From positions 1 through 56,182 of the IMG/VR virus record IMGVR_UViG_3300020187_000042: a stretch of DNA of 56,182 nt, one strand, 5' to 3'. This stretch comes from a virus. The translations under genes and the position numbers were made by a program. Positions 7,803-14,596 of the stretch are shown here, piece by piece (the first letter of the stretch is position 1; each line of letters starts with the position of its first letter). The notes below the pieces were generated by a model. The model was not told the origin of the DNA and searched no databases. It saw only the letters and a program-made list of their open reading frames with translations.

Positions 7803-8244
7803 AATCTGAATTAGATTCTTTCCTTCTAGCTAGCAACAGGTATTGCTTGAGAGACTCACCTAAACTTGATAGGTCTTGAGCCAATCTAGAAATCTTCTTA
7901 CTCTCACTTCGCTGGATATCAGTTATCAAGCTGTCACAATCTGCACTATTGAGAGTGAAGTTAATTGAACCTTCATCCGTACCGTTAAGATAATCAATAA
8001 ACCCCTCAACTTCTCCGATCCAAGTCTGGATGGTGGATATGGTACGCTCTGATTGCTGTTTCTTTAACGCTAGTTCAGGATTGTCAGGTACTGCTAGTTC
8101 TGCTGGATCAGTCGCCGGCTCCATTGTATCAGCAACTGCTGCTGCTTCTGCTTCTGCTGGTACGTCTACTGCCGCGGCTGGATCAACGGCATCTCCTGGT
8201 GCTTCATGTAAAATGTTGAGGAATTTCTTTTCAAATAGGTTCAT
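7795..8244 (-). CDS. putative internal head/virion protein, 149 aa
   Basis: The N-terminus MNLFEKKFLNILHE followed by Ala resembles the capsid-targeting peptides of T4 internal proteins, which gp21 protease removes after (I/L)-x-E. Here cleavage would fall after Glu14. An Ala/Glu/Pro-rich acidic stretch (15-50) follows, then a helical domain ending in a Lys/Arg-rich tail. A perfect TATAAATA late box lies 9 nt upstream. The gene converges on primase with an 8-nt overlap. Virion location is inferred from the late promoter and the N-terminal motif; no family is recognised. Confidence 0.65.
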   Translation of the reverse strand: MNLFEKKFLNILHEAPGDAVDPAAAVDVPAEAEAAAVADTMEPATDPAELAVPDNPELALKKQQSERTISTIQTWIGEVEGFIDYLNGTDEGSINFTLNSADCDSLITDIQRSESKKISRLAQDLSSLGESLKQYLLLARRKESNSDSI

Positions 8245-8253
8245 AGCTTTAAT

Positions 8254-8261
8254 TATTTATA
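8254..8261 (-). promoter_or_regulatory. late promoter TATAAATA
   Basis: A perfect T4 late consensus on the minus strand, 9 nt before the ATG at 8244. It is divergent from and only 7 bp away from the plus-strand box at 8269. Confidence 0.8.
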
Positions 8262-8268
8262 CAGGTTG

Positions 8269-8276
8269 TATAAGTA
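8269..8276 (+). promoter_or_regulatory. late promoter variant TATAAGTA
   Basis: One mismatch to the T4 late consensus, 9 nt before the ATG at 8286. It heads the five-gene operon to 10159. Confidence 0.7.
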
Positions 8277-8285
8277 TTTACAGGT

Positions 8286-8720
8286 ATGAGTAAAGAAAAA
8301 GGTAAAAAGAAGACTATATTCGAAGATATGAATATCGGATCAAATAACTATCTAGGTGTAGGTGGTGGAGCTGGTCAAGCGGCCATGACACATAAACCTG
8401 GAAAAGTTACGTTGTTAGATCTCATAAAACAAGCCGGTGATTGGGAGAATGAAATGGGAAAAGCACCAAACCGACTTCCATACCCTCTCCAGGATGGTCT
8501 AAGTGATCAACTCGGAAAGTTGTATGTTGATACTCTCCAAGTGAAAGATAAAGTTGCACAATCTGCAAAACACTCTATAATTAAGGATAATGAAAGGGCT
8601 ATTAAAACAGTGAAAAAGATACACAAGAAATTATCCACAATTGCACAAGCAATTAAATCCGTCTCTAGCGATATTGACGGTTTGAGTGTTGGTACATCTG
8701 TACCAGAAGATCATGCTTGA
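8286..8720 (+). CDS. hypothetical protein, 144 aa
   Basis: First gene of a compact plus-strand operon of five unknowns. The N-terminus is Lys-rich (KEKGKKK), followed by a Gly-rich patch (LGVGGGAGQ) and a long helical C-terminal half likely to form a coiled coil (about 75-130). A TATAAGTA late box lies 9 nt upstream, so late expression and a virion or assembly role are likely, but no family is recognised. The next gene starts inside its last 8 nt (ATGCTTGA). Confidence 0.65.
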   Translation: MSKEKGKKKTIFEDMNIGSNNYLGVGGGAGQAAMTHKPGKVTLLDLIKQAGDWENEMGKAPNRLPYPLQDGLSDQLGKLYVDTLQVKDKVAQSAKHSIIKDNERAIKTVKKIHKKLSTIAQAIKSVSSDIDGLSVGTSVPEDHA

Positions 8721-9153
8721 TATACTCAAACAAATACTAACATCTCTAGGCAAGACATTAATAATCGCTGGTATACTCACCTCGATCATTAATTACTTCA
8801 CTGGTGCCGGTGTTATAGAGACATTCACTGCCCTAGTTTGCATTCAGTTTGTTGTTTCTTATGTTTGGAAGTCGATTGCTAGGTTCCTATTGGAGAGCAG
8901 AATGATGAACGAAGAGACCAAGCGTTTAGAGTTGTACGCGATGCAAGGTACTGATGTTACTTGCGCACATTGTAACGCCTCAGCTTTCATACCAGTAAGA
9001 TTCGATGACGACAATAGTTTTGATTGTGAGGTATGTGGAAAGTCAAACTCGGTATACGTTGATGTGACCACAGCACAGAAAACTACAGTAGGTGCAGATA
9101 CATCAAAGATTAGTAAGATTATAGAAGATATCAGCAAAGACGATGAATCCTAG
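8713..9153 (+). CDS. membrane protein with zinc ribbon, 146 aa
   Basis: The ATG at 8713 overlaps the upstream stop by 8 nt and is preferred to an earlier TTG at 8686. The N-terminal half has two hydrophobic helices (about 15-32 and 38-58). The soluble part carries CAHC and CEVC pairs about 22 residues apart, a typical zinc ribbon, and ends in an acidic helix. This plan, membrane anchor plus zinc ribbon, suggests a scaffold at the host inner membrane, but the function is unknown. It is second in a late operon. Confidence 0.65.
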   Translation: MLDILKQILTSLGKTLIIAGILTSIINYFTGAGVIETFTALVCIQFVVSYVWKSIARFLLESRMMNEETKRLELYAMQGTDVTCAHCNASAFIPVRFDDDNSFDCEVCGKSNSVYVDVTTAQKTTVGADTSKISKIIEDISKDDES

Positions 9154-9574
9154 TATACCAGAAGAGAACAAACTCGTCAACCAACCTAACACGAAGGATC
9201 CTAGTAGTGTCATGTTGAGTGAAGATGAAATGCCAATGACATATCTCGAACTCAGAGACAAGATGTCTAAGTTTTTTAACGAAAAAGACTATGAATGCAA
9301 GCAAGCGTTTCATGAAGGTTTAAATATACCCGTGAGTGAAGATTATCGTAATATAGACCTGATAAACAATTTGAATGACCTGGCCTTTAATCACTGCTCT
9401 AATGATAGTGGCATGTCACCAACTGACAAATTAAACTTCAAAAACTTATGTCAGGGAATCAATTTAATAACATTAGGACTCAAACAATACGACAGTAATG
9501 ATGTAGATAAGGTGTTCGTAGCTAAACTCGCAGGATACATGACTAAAGTGATCCGGAATTTTTACCATGATTGA
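9143..9574 (+). CDS. hypothetical protein, 143 aa
   Basis: Third gene of the late operon; its start overlaps the previous stop by 11 nt. The first 35 residues look disordered and acidic, and the rest is predicted mainly helical with three Cys but no paired CxxC motif. No family or motif is recognised. The end overlaps the next gene by 8 nt. Confidence 0.6.
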   Translation: MNPSIPEENKLVNQPNTKDPSSVMLSEDEMPMTYLELRDKMSKFFNEKDYECKQAFHEGLNIPVSEDYRNIDLINNLNDLAFNHCSNDSGMSPTDKLNFKNLCQGINLITLGLKQYDSNDVDKVFVAKLAGYMTKVIRNFYHD

Positions 9575-9842
9575 TATAAAAAAACATAAAGAAACTAAGA
9601 TTAAACTAACAACACCCAAGGGTGTCTCACACGTAATGTCAGAGTATGAAGTATGCCGGTGGTTGAGCTTGATTGAGGCTGTCGATATTATCGATCAGAA
9701 AGCCCAGCAGCTCGGAGAGTCCGGTGATAGTATCAATTGGGTCAAACCGATCGCTATTCAAAAGTATATTGATGACCGTACAGAGAGCATGTTATTTGAA
9801 ATAGCAGACGATCTCAGTAAAGAAGAACAATGCACTATATAG
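9567..9842 (+). CDS. hypothetical protein, 91 aa
   Basis: Fourth gene of the operon, overlapping both neighbours (8 nt upstream, 13 nt downstream). A short basic beta-like start (KKHKETKIKLTTPKG) is followed by an acidic helical region. No recognised domain. The small, tightly coupled layout is typical of phage assembly or accessory genes. Confidence 0.58.
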   Translation: MIDIKKHKETKIKLTTPKGVSHVMSEYEVCRWLSLIEAVDIIDQKAQQLGESGDSINWVKPIAIQKYIDDRTESMLFEIADDLSKEEQCTI

Positions 9843-10159
9843 CCGGCACTACAATAACTCTATCATCTCGAGGATCAGCTAAGATCAAACCTGGGATGAC
9901 CAGCTCACAAATCAGACAAATGAGCTCCGGAGTTTCTGGATTCAAGACTCAGAGAGACCAGCTAACTGCCGGAGAAAAATACTCTCTACTTCGTATACAC
10001 AACAAAGATGACAAAGTGTGTTATGTCTTTGCGGACAGAAGCGGATCACGCGTAGAGTTGTTGTTCGATACTGTTAGTCAGGCGGAGAAGTTTATCTCGG
10101 AAGCAAAGGGAGAGCAGTTACCTGATTATAGTGCTGCATACGAAGATCAAACAGACTAA
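9830..10159 (+). CDS. hypothetical protein, 109 aa
   Basis: Last gene of the operon. It starts with a Ser/Gly/Lys-rich segment and has a likely small beta domain in the second half (YSLLRIHNKDDKVCYVFADR, then FDTVSQAEKFISEA). No family is recognised. Its stop overlaps the converging gp14 gene by 4 nt, and no terminator separates the two. Confidence 0.58.
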   Translation: MHYIAGTTITLSSRGSAKIKPGMTSSQIRQMSSGVSGFKTQRDQLTAGEKYSLLRIHNKDDKVCYVFADRSGSRVELLFDTVSQAEKFISEAKGEQLPDYSAAYEDQTD

Positions 10160-10896
10160 TCGTCGTCGTATCCCCCGTATATGTCGTCATAATCTCCATA
10201 TACACTATAATCAAATATATTACGACCTGCGGTATCCACTTGATTGAAGTATAAACTATCATCCTCAGTCTCATCAGTATAATCCTCGCCGCTCAGTCCT
10301 CCATGATATGTGTCGTCAGTAACTTGCTCTAATGCCGGTTCGGCTTCAATACCATCCTCATAACTATAATCGAAGCGTTTACCCTTTATCAACCACACAT
10401 AATGACCTAGTAAAGGATTTAATTGTTCGACGTCTTGATCTAACCTATCTGTAATCTCAAATTTCTTTGCTCCTCTTCCACCTGGTCTGGTACAACCAAA
10501 CTCTGTCAATTCTAAAACATCACCTGACTTGGGCTCCGGGTTTGGATTTTCAGCAGAGCTCATAGCTAAGGTGTAACTCTCAATAGCAATAAACCCAGTA
10601 AGCTCGTCATCAGCAACTAACCCAAACTTTTGTAACACAACTGAATTCTCATTCAATGTGAGAGCGAATATCAACTTCTTAGGATCACTAAACTTTTGAA
10701 CTGGATCCTCTCCGTACAACGGGTCCATTGTTTCGAGTGTTGTGTTGTTTGTATAATAATCTACAACTGTACCGTATTGATAGATTTGTTCCATCCACCA
10801 ACCGTTATACAAGGCTTGTTCGTTCTTAGATATACTCTTATCTAAAAATCTAAGACCCTTGTTACTACCAGCAAATATATCGTCAAACTCACTCAT
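10156..10896 (-). CDS. 14: neck protein gp14-like (head-tail connector)
   Basis: The ATG at 10896 is chosen because it overlaps the upstream stop by 8 nt; seven codons further upstream are also open. The 246-aa length is close to T4 gp14 (256 aa). The order of elements matches what I recall of gp14: YYTNNTTLETMDPLYGED, a KKLIFALTLNE segment, a QKFGLVADDELTGFIAIESY segment, then EPKSGDVLELTEFG and KFEITDRL. Gp14 forms the neck with gp13 after DNA packaging and receives the tail. The C-terminal 45 residues are acidic and repetitive (YDDIYGGYDDD), beyond the family core. The assignment is from pattern memory, not a search. Confidence 0.68.
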   Translation of the reverse strand: MSEFDDIFAGSNKGLRFLDKSISKNEQALYNGWWMEQIYQYGTVVDYYTNNTTLETMDPLYGEDPVQKFSDPKKLIFALTLNENSVVLQKFGLVADDELTGFIAIESYTLAMSSAENPNPEPKSGDVLELTEFGCTRPGGRGAKKFEITDRLDQDVEQLNPLLGHYVWLIKGKRFDYSYEDGIEAEPALEQVTDDTYHGGLSGEDYTDETEDDSLYFNQVDTAGRNIFDYSVYGDYDDIYGGYDDD

Positions 10897-11281
10897 CACG
10901 TTGAAGTATAAAAGCACTCTTCATAGGATCCCAACTAACGATCATACCTGAGTTGCTCAAACTCTTTGGTTTGTCTTTTGGTAGTTCATCAATTGGATAA
11001 TTTTTAAGTATATGATCACAATCAACATCAGACAATATCTGAAGTGCTGAACTACCTGATCTTATCAACTCTATCTTGTTATCCAGTTCACCACTGTAGG
11101 TAAACTCACCTTCACCAGTGTATCTACCTTTGTATCTGTCAGCTACTTGATTCTGACTCTTGCTAGTAGCATGCTTATCAAGTCTACGGTGCCATGGGTT
11201 CTTAGCATCGTCGTTCTTCTTCTGTTGTAAATCGACAAACTCGTTGATATGAGTCCAGAAAGCTTTCTCAAATAGCATCAT
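10889..11281 (-). CDS. putative internal head/virion protein, 130 aa
   Basis: The N-terminus MMLFEKAFWTHINE resembles a capsid-targeting peptide ending in I-N-E. The body is basic and hydrophilic (HRRLDKHATSKSQNQ, RYKGRYTGEGEF). The start can be either of two adjacent ATG codons (11281 or 11278). A perfect TATAAATA lies 6 nt upstream of the first ATG, directly after a terminator hairpin. It overlaps gp14 by 8 nt, so the two form one late operon. Function is not recognised; head or neck location is inferred. Confidence 0.65.
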   Translation of the reverse strand: MMLFEKAFWTHINEFVDLQQKKNDDAKNPWHRRLDKHATSKSQNQVADRYKGRYTGEGEFTYSGELDNKIELIRSGSSALQILSDVDCDHILKNYPIDELPKDKPKSLSNSGMIVSWDPMKSAFILQRDE

Positions 11282-11287
11282 TATCAG

Positions 11288-11295
11288 TATTTATA
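11288..11295 (-). promoter_or_regulatory. late promoter TATAAATA
   Basis: Perfect late consensus 6 nt before the ATG at 11281. It shares its first T with the T-run of the upstream terminator. Confidence 0.8.
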
Positions 11296-11322
11296 AAAAA
11301 AGCCGCTCAATTGAACGGCTTT
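11295..11322 (-). terminator. intrinsic terminator of the 11.35-12.20 kb gene
   Basis: Read on the minus strand, AAAGCCG and CGGCTTT form a 7-bp stem, extended after one mismatch by a TTGA/TCAA pair. A run of seven T follows at once (11301-11295). It ends transcription from the upstream minus-strand gene and runs straight into the next late promoter. Confidence 0.8.
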
Positions 11323-11348
11323 CTTTATTTTGGGGAGTTAAATTGTTC

Positions 11349-12200
11349 TTAGTCTCCGAGAGCTTTAGATTTACCGTTAGTAACTTTGTTACTCTTGTTA
11401 CCGGCCATTGGATGGTCACGATCACCGTGTCCGCCTAAAGGCTTAGGTGTTGGATCTTCTTTGATCTTACCACCTTCAGCAGATCCACCCTTTGCAGAGT
11501 AACCACTACCGGAAGTTTTGTTATTTTTACCTGTAAGCCCTGGAACTCCATCAGAAGCAGCAGATGGCTCAGGTTTTGATACAACAGCATCACCTAACAT
11601 CTCGTCATCCATGTCGTCGCCCATCGACTCTTCGTCTTCTAGGTCTTCGAGCTCATCTCCTCCATCAAGCTCAGCTTTAAGTGTATCTAAAAGTTGCTCA
11701 GCTAATTCTCTAGGAAGACTTAATGTGACTTCATCGCCACCCATTTCGTCTTCACCACCGAATTCATCTTCACCACCGAAGTCATCATCTGACCCCATGC
11801 CGTTAAGATCAGCGAAAGGATCGTCTCCTTCCATGATAGTTGAGTATAATTTGTCGAAAATATTTGTTGGATCTTTTTTGCTCATCGTTCTGGAATTATT
11901 TATACCCTCTTTAATGTTTTTTCCAGGTTTTTTGTCCTTTTTGTCTAAACGTTCTGAAATCTTCTTCATATAATAAGCGTTATCCTCACCAGCATCTTCA
12001 GGTTTTAGAGGCTTTCCGCCAGTGATACACTCATCATCACCGGTGGAACAGTTATTATCAGGTTTTAACTCCTGAGCATGTGGCGAATCACCCAAGGCTT
12101 CCGGACAGTCTCCTGACTTCCATACCTTGCTGTCATCGCTTTCAGTTATCATTCGACCATACACTTGTTCAAGGTCCCTTGTATCTCTAGATTCGTTCAC
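11349..12200 (-). CDS. acidic late protein with two nested in-frame starts (283 and 178 aa)
   Basis: A GTG at 12200, 5 nt after a GATAAGTA box, opens a frame that runs without a stop to 11349. A second start, ATG at 11885, is 11 nt after a perfect TATAAATA that lies inside the coding sequence, giving a 178-aa short form. Both N-termini look like capsid-targeting peptides (YGRMITE then Ser; LYSTIME then Gly). The short form has a very acidic Gly/Asp/Glu repeat (FGGEDEFGGEDEMGGDE) and a Lys/Gly/Ser-rich tail, which recalls T4 prohead core proteins gp67/gp68 in composition. A scaffold or internal head role is inferred. The long form is less certain than the short one. Confidence 0.65.
   Translation of the reverse strand: MNESRDTRDLEQVYGRMITESDDSKVWKSGDCPEALGDSPHAQELKPDNNCSTGDDECITGGKPLKPEDAGEDNAYYMKKISERLDKKDKKPGKNIKEGINNSRTMSKKDPTNIFDKLYSTIMEGDDPFADLNGMGSDDDFGGEDEFGGEDEMGGDEVTLSLPRELAEQLLDTLKAELDGGDELEDLEDEESMGDDMDDEMLGDAVVSKPEPSAASDGVPGLTGKNNKTSGSGYSAKGGSAEGGKIKEDPTPKPLGGHGDRDHPMAGNKSNKVTNGKSKALGD
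11897..11904 (-). promoter_or_regulatory. internal late promoter TATAAATA
   Basis: Perfect late consensus embedded in the coding frame of the long form (read as Gly-Ile-Asn-Asn), 11 nt before the internal ATG at 11885. Confidence 0.72.
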
Positions 12201-12207
12201 ATAAGTA
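12200..12207 (+). promoter_or_regulatory. late promoter CATAAGTA for terminase
   Basis: Box 10 nt before the gp17 ATG. It forms one half of the palindrome ATAAGTACTTAT at 12201-12212. Confidence 0.68.
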
Positions 12208-12213
12208 CTTATC
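12206..12213 (-). promoter_or_regulatory. late promoter GATAAGTA for the divergent minus-strand gene
   Basis: Minus-strand half of the same palindrome, 5 nt before the GTG at 12200. Confidence 0.6.
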
Positions 12214-12217
12214 GATA

Positions 12218-13963
12218 ATGAGCAGTAAACACCAACCTCAATCAAACTTTAATGGAGACAAAACCAAACACTTATATATGGGTAACAAGAATCTACCCAC
12301 AGATAGGGCAGAATTCGAGTGGACTCCAAAGATGGTTGCCAGTCTTAAGAAGTGCAAGAAGAACTTGCTCCACTTCGCTGAGAACTTCTTCACCATCGTC
12401 AATCTAGACAGAGGTAAGGAGAAAATTCAATTGTTTCCGTGTCAGAAGAAGGTTCTCAGAAGCTTGCGTGACAATAGATTCAATATTGTACTAGCATCTA
12501 GACAGATAGGCAAAACAACTCTGATGACTATATATGCTCTTTGGATCGCATGCTTTCAAGAGGATCAACGTATCTTAGTTGTGGCCAATAAAGAACAAAC
12601 CGCAATCAACATATTCAAAAGAATAAGATTAGCATATGAGCAGTTACCCAATTGGATCAAACCTGGTGTGTTGGAGTACGGCAAGACTGCCATGACGTTA
12701 TCTAATGGTAGTAGCATCGGTATATCCACAACGAGTAGTGATGCTGGTAGAGGTGACAGTTGTAATGTGTTGATATTGGATGAGATGGCATTTATTGACA
12801 ATCATTTAGTTGAGGCATTCTGGAAATCAGTATATCCTATCATCAGTAGTAGTAAGAAGAGTAAGATCTTTATAGCAAGTACCCCAAATGGTACCGGCAA
12901 TTTATTCCATGATCTATATAGTAATGGAGTGAAAGGTAAGAATGGATGGACTCCTGTTAGAGTTGATTGGTGGGAAGTACCTGGCAGAGATGAGAAATGG
13001 AAAGCTGACACAATACAGAGTTTAGGTAGTAGTCAAATATTCGATCAAGAATTTGGTTGTCAGTTTATTGAAACAGGGGAAAGCGTGCTTGATGAAGAAT
13101 TGGTCCGCAGAACATCACTTACATTACAAGACCCTAAACATTTATTCGATGAAGGTAGCTACAAAGTGTGGTCATTACCTAATGAAGAGCGTACATACAC
13201 TATAGGAGTTGATATATCTGAAGGAGTTGGAGATGCTGCTACAGTGGTGCAGATATTAGATATAACTGACCTGACTGACATTGAACAAGTGGCTGTGTAC
13301 TGTAATGACCGTATCAGTCCTTATAACTTCACGACCAAATTGTTAGAGATACTACAACAATGGGGTAACCCACCAGCTTTGATAGAGCGTAACAATTGCG
13401 GAGCTCAAGTGGTTGACACATTAAAAAATGTGTATGGTTATGAGAATATAGTCAATTACTCACCGAGTAAATCAGTCCAAGCTGATCGACCTGGTGTTAT
13501 AGCGCATACTAACACAAAATATAAAGGTGTGATGAACATGAAGTACTGGTTGAGTGAATTACATGCAGTGACACTACACGACACACAAACTCTAGAAGAA
13601 TTGAAGACATTTGTCCGGTATCCTAACGGTACATGGAAAGCTATCAAAGGTACAAACGTGCAAGATGATAGAGTGATGAGTTTGATATGGTCATTGATGA
13701 TACTCGAAGTAGGTATAACAGAACAGTATTTCGAAATCGAACAATTTGATAAAAATCAGAAGCCTGCGATCATATCCAGACTCGATTTTGGGTTACGTCA
13801 GTTCAGTAACACATTAAACTTGTATGGGGACGAGATGATGACAGAAGAGTGGAACACTTTGCCCGTATATATAGATAGTGAGCATATGGATGGAGGAGCT
13901 AGTAATCCTCTGTATGATCGGGATGTTAGTGATTTGATGGAACAAGGATGGGAGACTTTATGA
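12218..13963 (+). CDS. 17: terminase large subunit gp17
   Basis: This 581-aa protein carries the full gp17 plan (T4: 610 aa). The ATPase part has Walker A SRQIGKT (94-100), Walker B LILDE (185-189) and the coupling motif STPNGTG (221-227). The C-terminal RNase H-fold nuclease part has IGVDISEG, then ALIERNNCG, then VQDDRVMS, which supply the acidic metal ligands. It cuts concatemeric DNA and drives it into the prohead through the portal gp20 (encoded at 44.7 kb). The ATG at 12218 is 10 nt after the palindromic late box. The start of the next gene overlaps its stop by 4 nt. Confidence 0.95.
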   Translation: MSSKHQPQSNFNGDKTKHLYMGNKNLPTDRAEFEWTPKMVASLKKCKKNLLHFAENFFTIVNLDRGKEKIQLFPCQKKVLRSLRDNRFNIVLASRQIGKTTLMTIYALWIACFQEDQRILVVANKEQTAINIFKRIRLAYEQLPNWIKPGVLEYGKTAMTLSNGSSIGISTTSSDAGRGDSCNVLILDEMAFIDNHLVEAFWKSVYPIISSSKKSKIFIASTPNGTGNLFHDLYSNGVKGKNGWTPVRVDWWEVPGRDEKWKADTIQSLGSSQIFDQEFGCQFIETGESVLDEELVRRTSLTLQDPKHLFDEGSYKVWSLPNEERTYTIGVDISEGVGDAATVVQILDITDLTDIEQVAVYCNDRISPYNFTTKLLEILQQWGNPPALIERNNCGAQVVDTLKNVYGYENIVNYSPSKSVQADRPGVIAHTNTKYKGVMNMKYWLSELHAVTLHDTQTLEELKTFVRYPNGTWKAIKGTNVQDDRVMSLIWSLMILEVGITEQYFEIEQFDKNQKPAIISRLDFGLRQFSNTLNLYGDEMMTEEWNTLPVYIDSEHMDGGASNPLYDRDVSDLMEQGWETL

Positions 13964-14541
13964 AGGAATATATACAACAATCAGTTTTAAACAAGGCCAA
14001 AAAAGATAAATTCGTATTTGTCTTGACATTGCCTGATGCAATGAAGGATATCGCATACTCGTTACCTGAAAACCGGCAGGATGATCGAGTGATACCAGAT
14101 ACCCTACAATTTAGTGTGTACGGAGCTGTAGTACCTAGTATTAGAGTCGACTCCGGTGAGATTAGATATTCCGGTCATGCCGTCAAATTCAGTACACACA
14201 GCAGACCAGCATATGATAACGTGACAGTCAATTTTACTATTGACAACAGGTTCAACAACTATTGGGTCATCTGGAAATGGTTAGATATATTGAATGATGA
14301 TAAAGATGCGATATTCATGAAGCAAAAACGTGTAGGGTTAGATGAATCAATGTTCAAGCAATACCAAGGTACCGCGACCATGTATGCCTTAGATGAGTAT
14401 AACAAGCAAACGATGAGATTTGACTATGAAGGATTGTTGCCGGTCAGTTTAGGTAATATAGATTATAATTATCGTACAGCTGATAACATAGATACAACAT
14501 TTGAATTCTCATTTTCAAAATTAACGCCAATTTTGTTGTAA
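13960..14541 (+). CDS. tail completion / tube terminator-like protein (gp3-like)
   Basis: The ATG at 13960 overlaps the gp17 stop (ATGA) and follows a GGGAG sequence, one of the few Shine-Dalgarno-like sites here; an ATG four codons upstream is also possible. The 193-aa protein has the order of elements seen in T4 gp3 and the gp19 tube fold: FVFVLTLPD, then GAVVPSIRVDSGEIRYSG, VNFTIDNRFNNYWVIWKW, and a C-terminal LPVSLGNIDYNY strand pair. Gp3 caps the tube at the head end and is needed for tail completion. The position between gp17 and the sheath differs from T4. A gp15-type sheath terminator is an alternative. Confidence 0.55.
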   Translation: MKEYIQQSVLNKAKKDKFVFVLTLPDAMKDIAYSLPENRQDDRVIPDTLQFSVYGAVVPSIRVDSGEIRYSGHAVKFSTHSRPAYDNVTVNFTIDNRFNNYWVIWKWLDILNDDKDAIFMKQKRVGLDESMFKQYQGTATMYALDEYNKQTMRFDYEGLLPVSLGNIDYNYRTADNIDTTFEFSFSKLTPILL

Positions 14542-14569
14542 TCTTTTTCGGAAAACAGCTCCGAGAAGT

Positions 14570-14577
14570 CATAAATA
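14570..14577 (+). promoter_or_regulatory. late promoter CATAAATA for tail sheath
   Basis: One mismatch to consensus, 19 nt before the ATG. This is the longest leader among the late boxes, about 14 nt. Confidence 0.75.
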
Positions 14578-14596
14578 ATTTCAACAGCAATTAACT

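Noticed and set aside
8030-8293. 87-aa Ala/Ser-rich plus-strand frame
   Set aside because: Mirror of the Ala/Glu-rich part of the 149-aa minus-strand gene; it runs through both divergent late boxes.
11518-11973. 151-aa Ser/Pro-rich frame on the plus strand
   Set aside because: Shadow of the acidic Gly/Asp/Glu repeat of the minus-strand gene, which has late promoters and a terminator on its own strand.
14552-14566. Possible terminator after the gp3-like gene (TCGGA / TCCGA pair)
   Set aside because: Only 5 bp of stem, and the T-run is before rather than after the hairpin.
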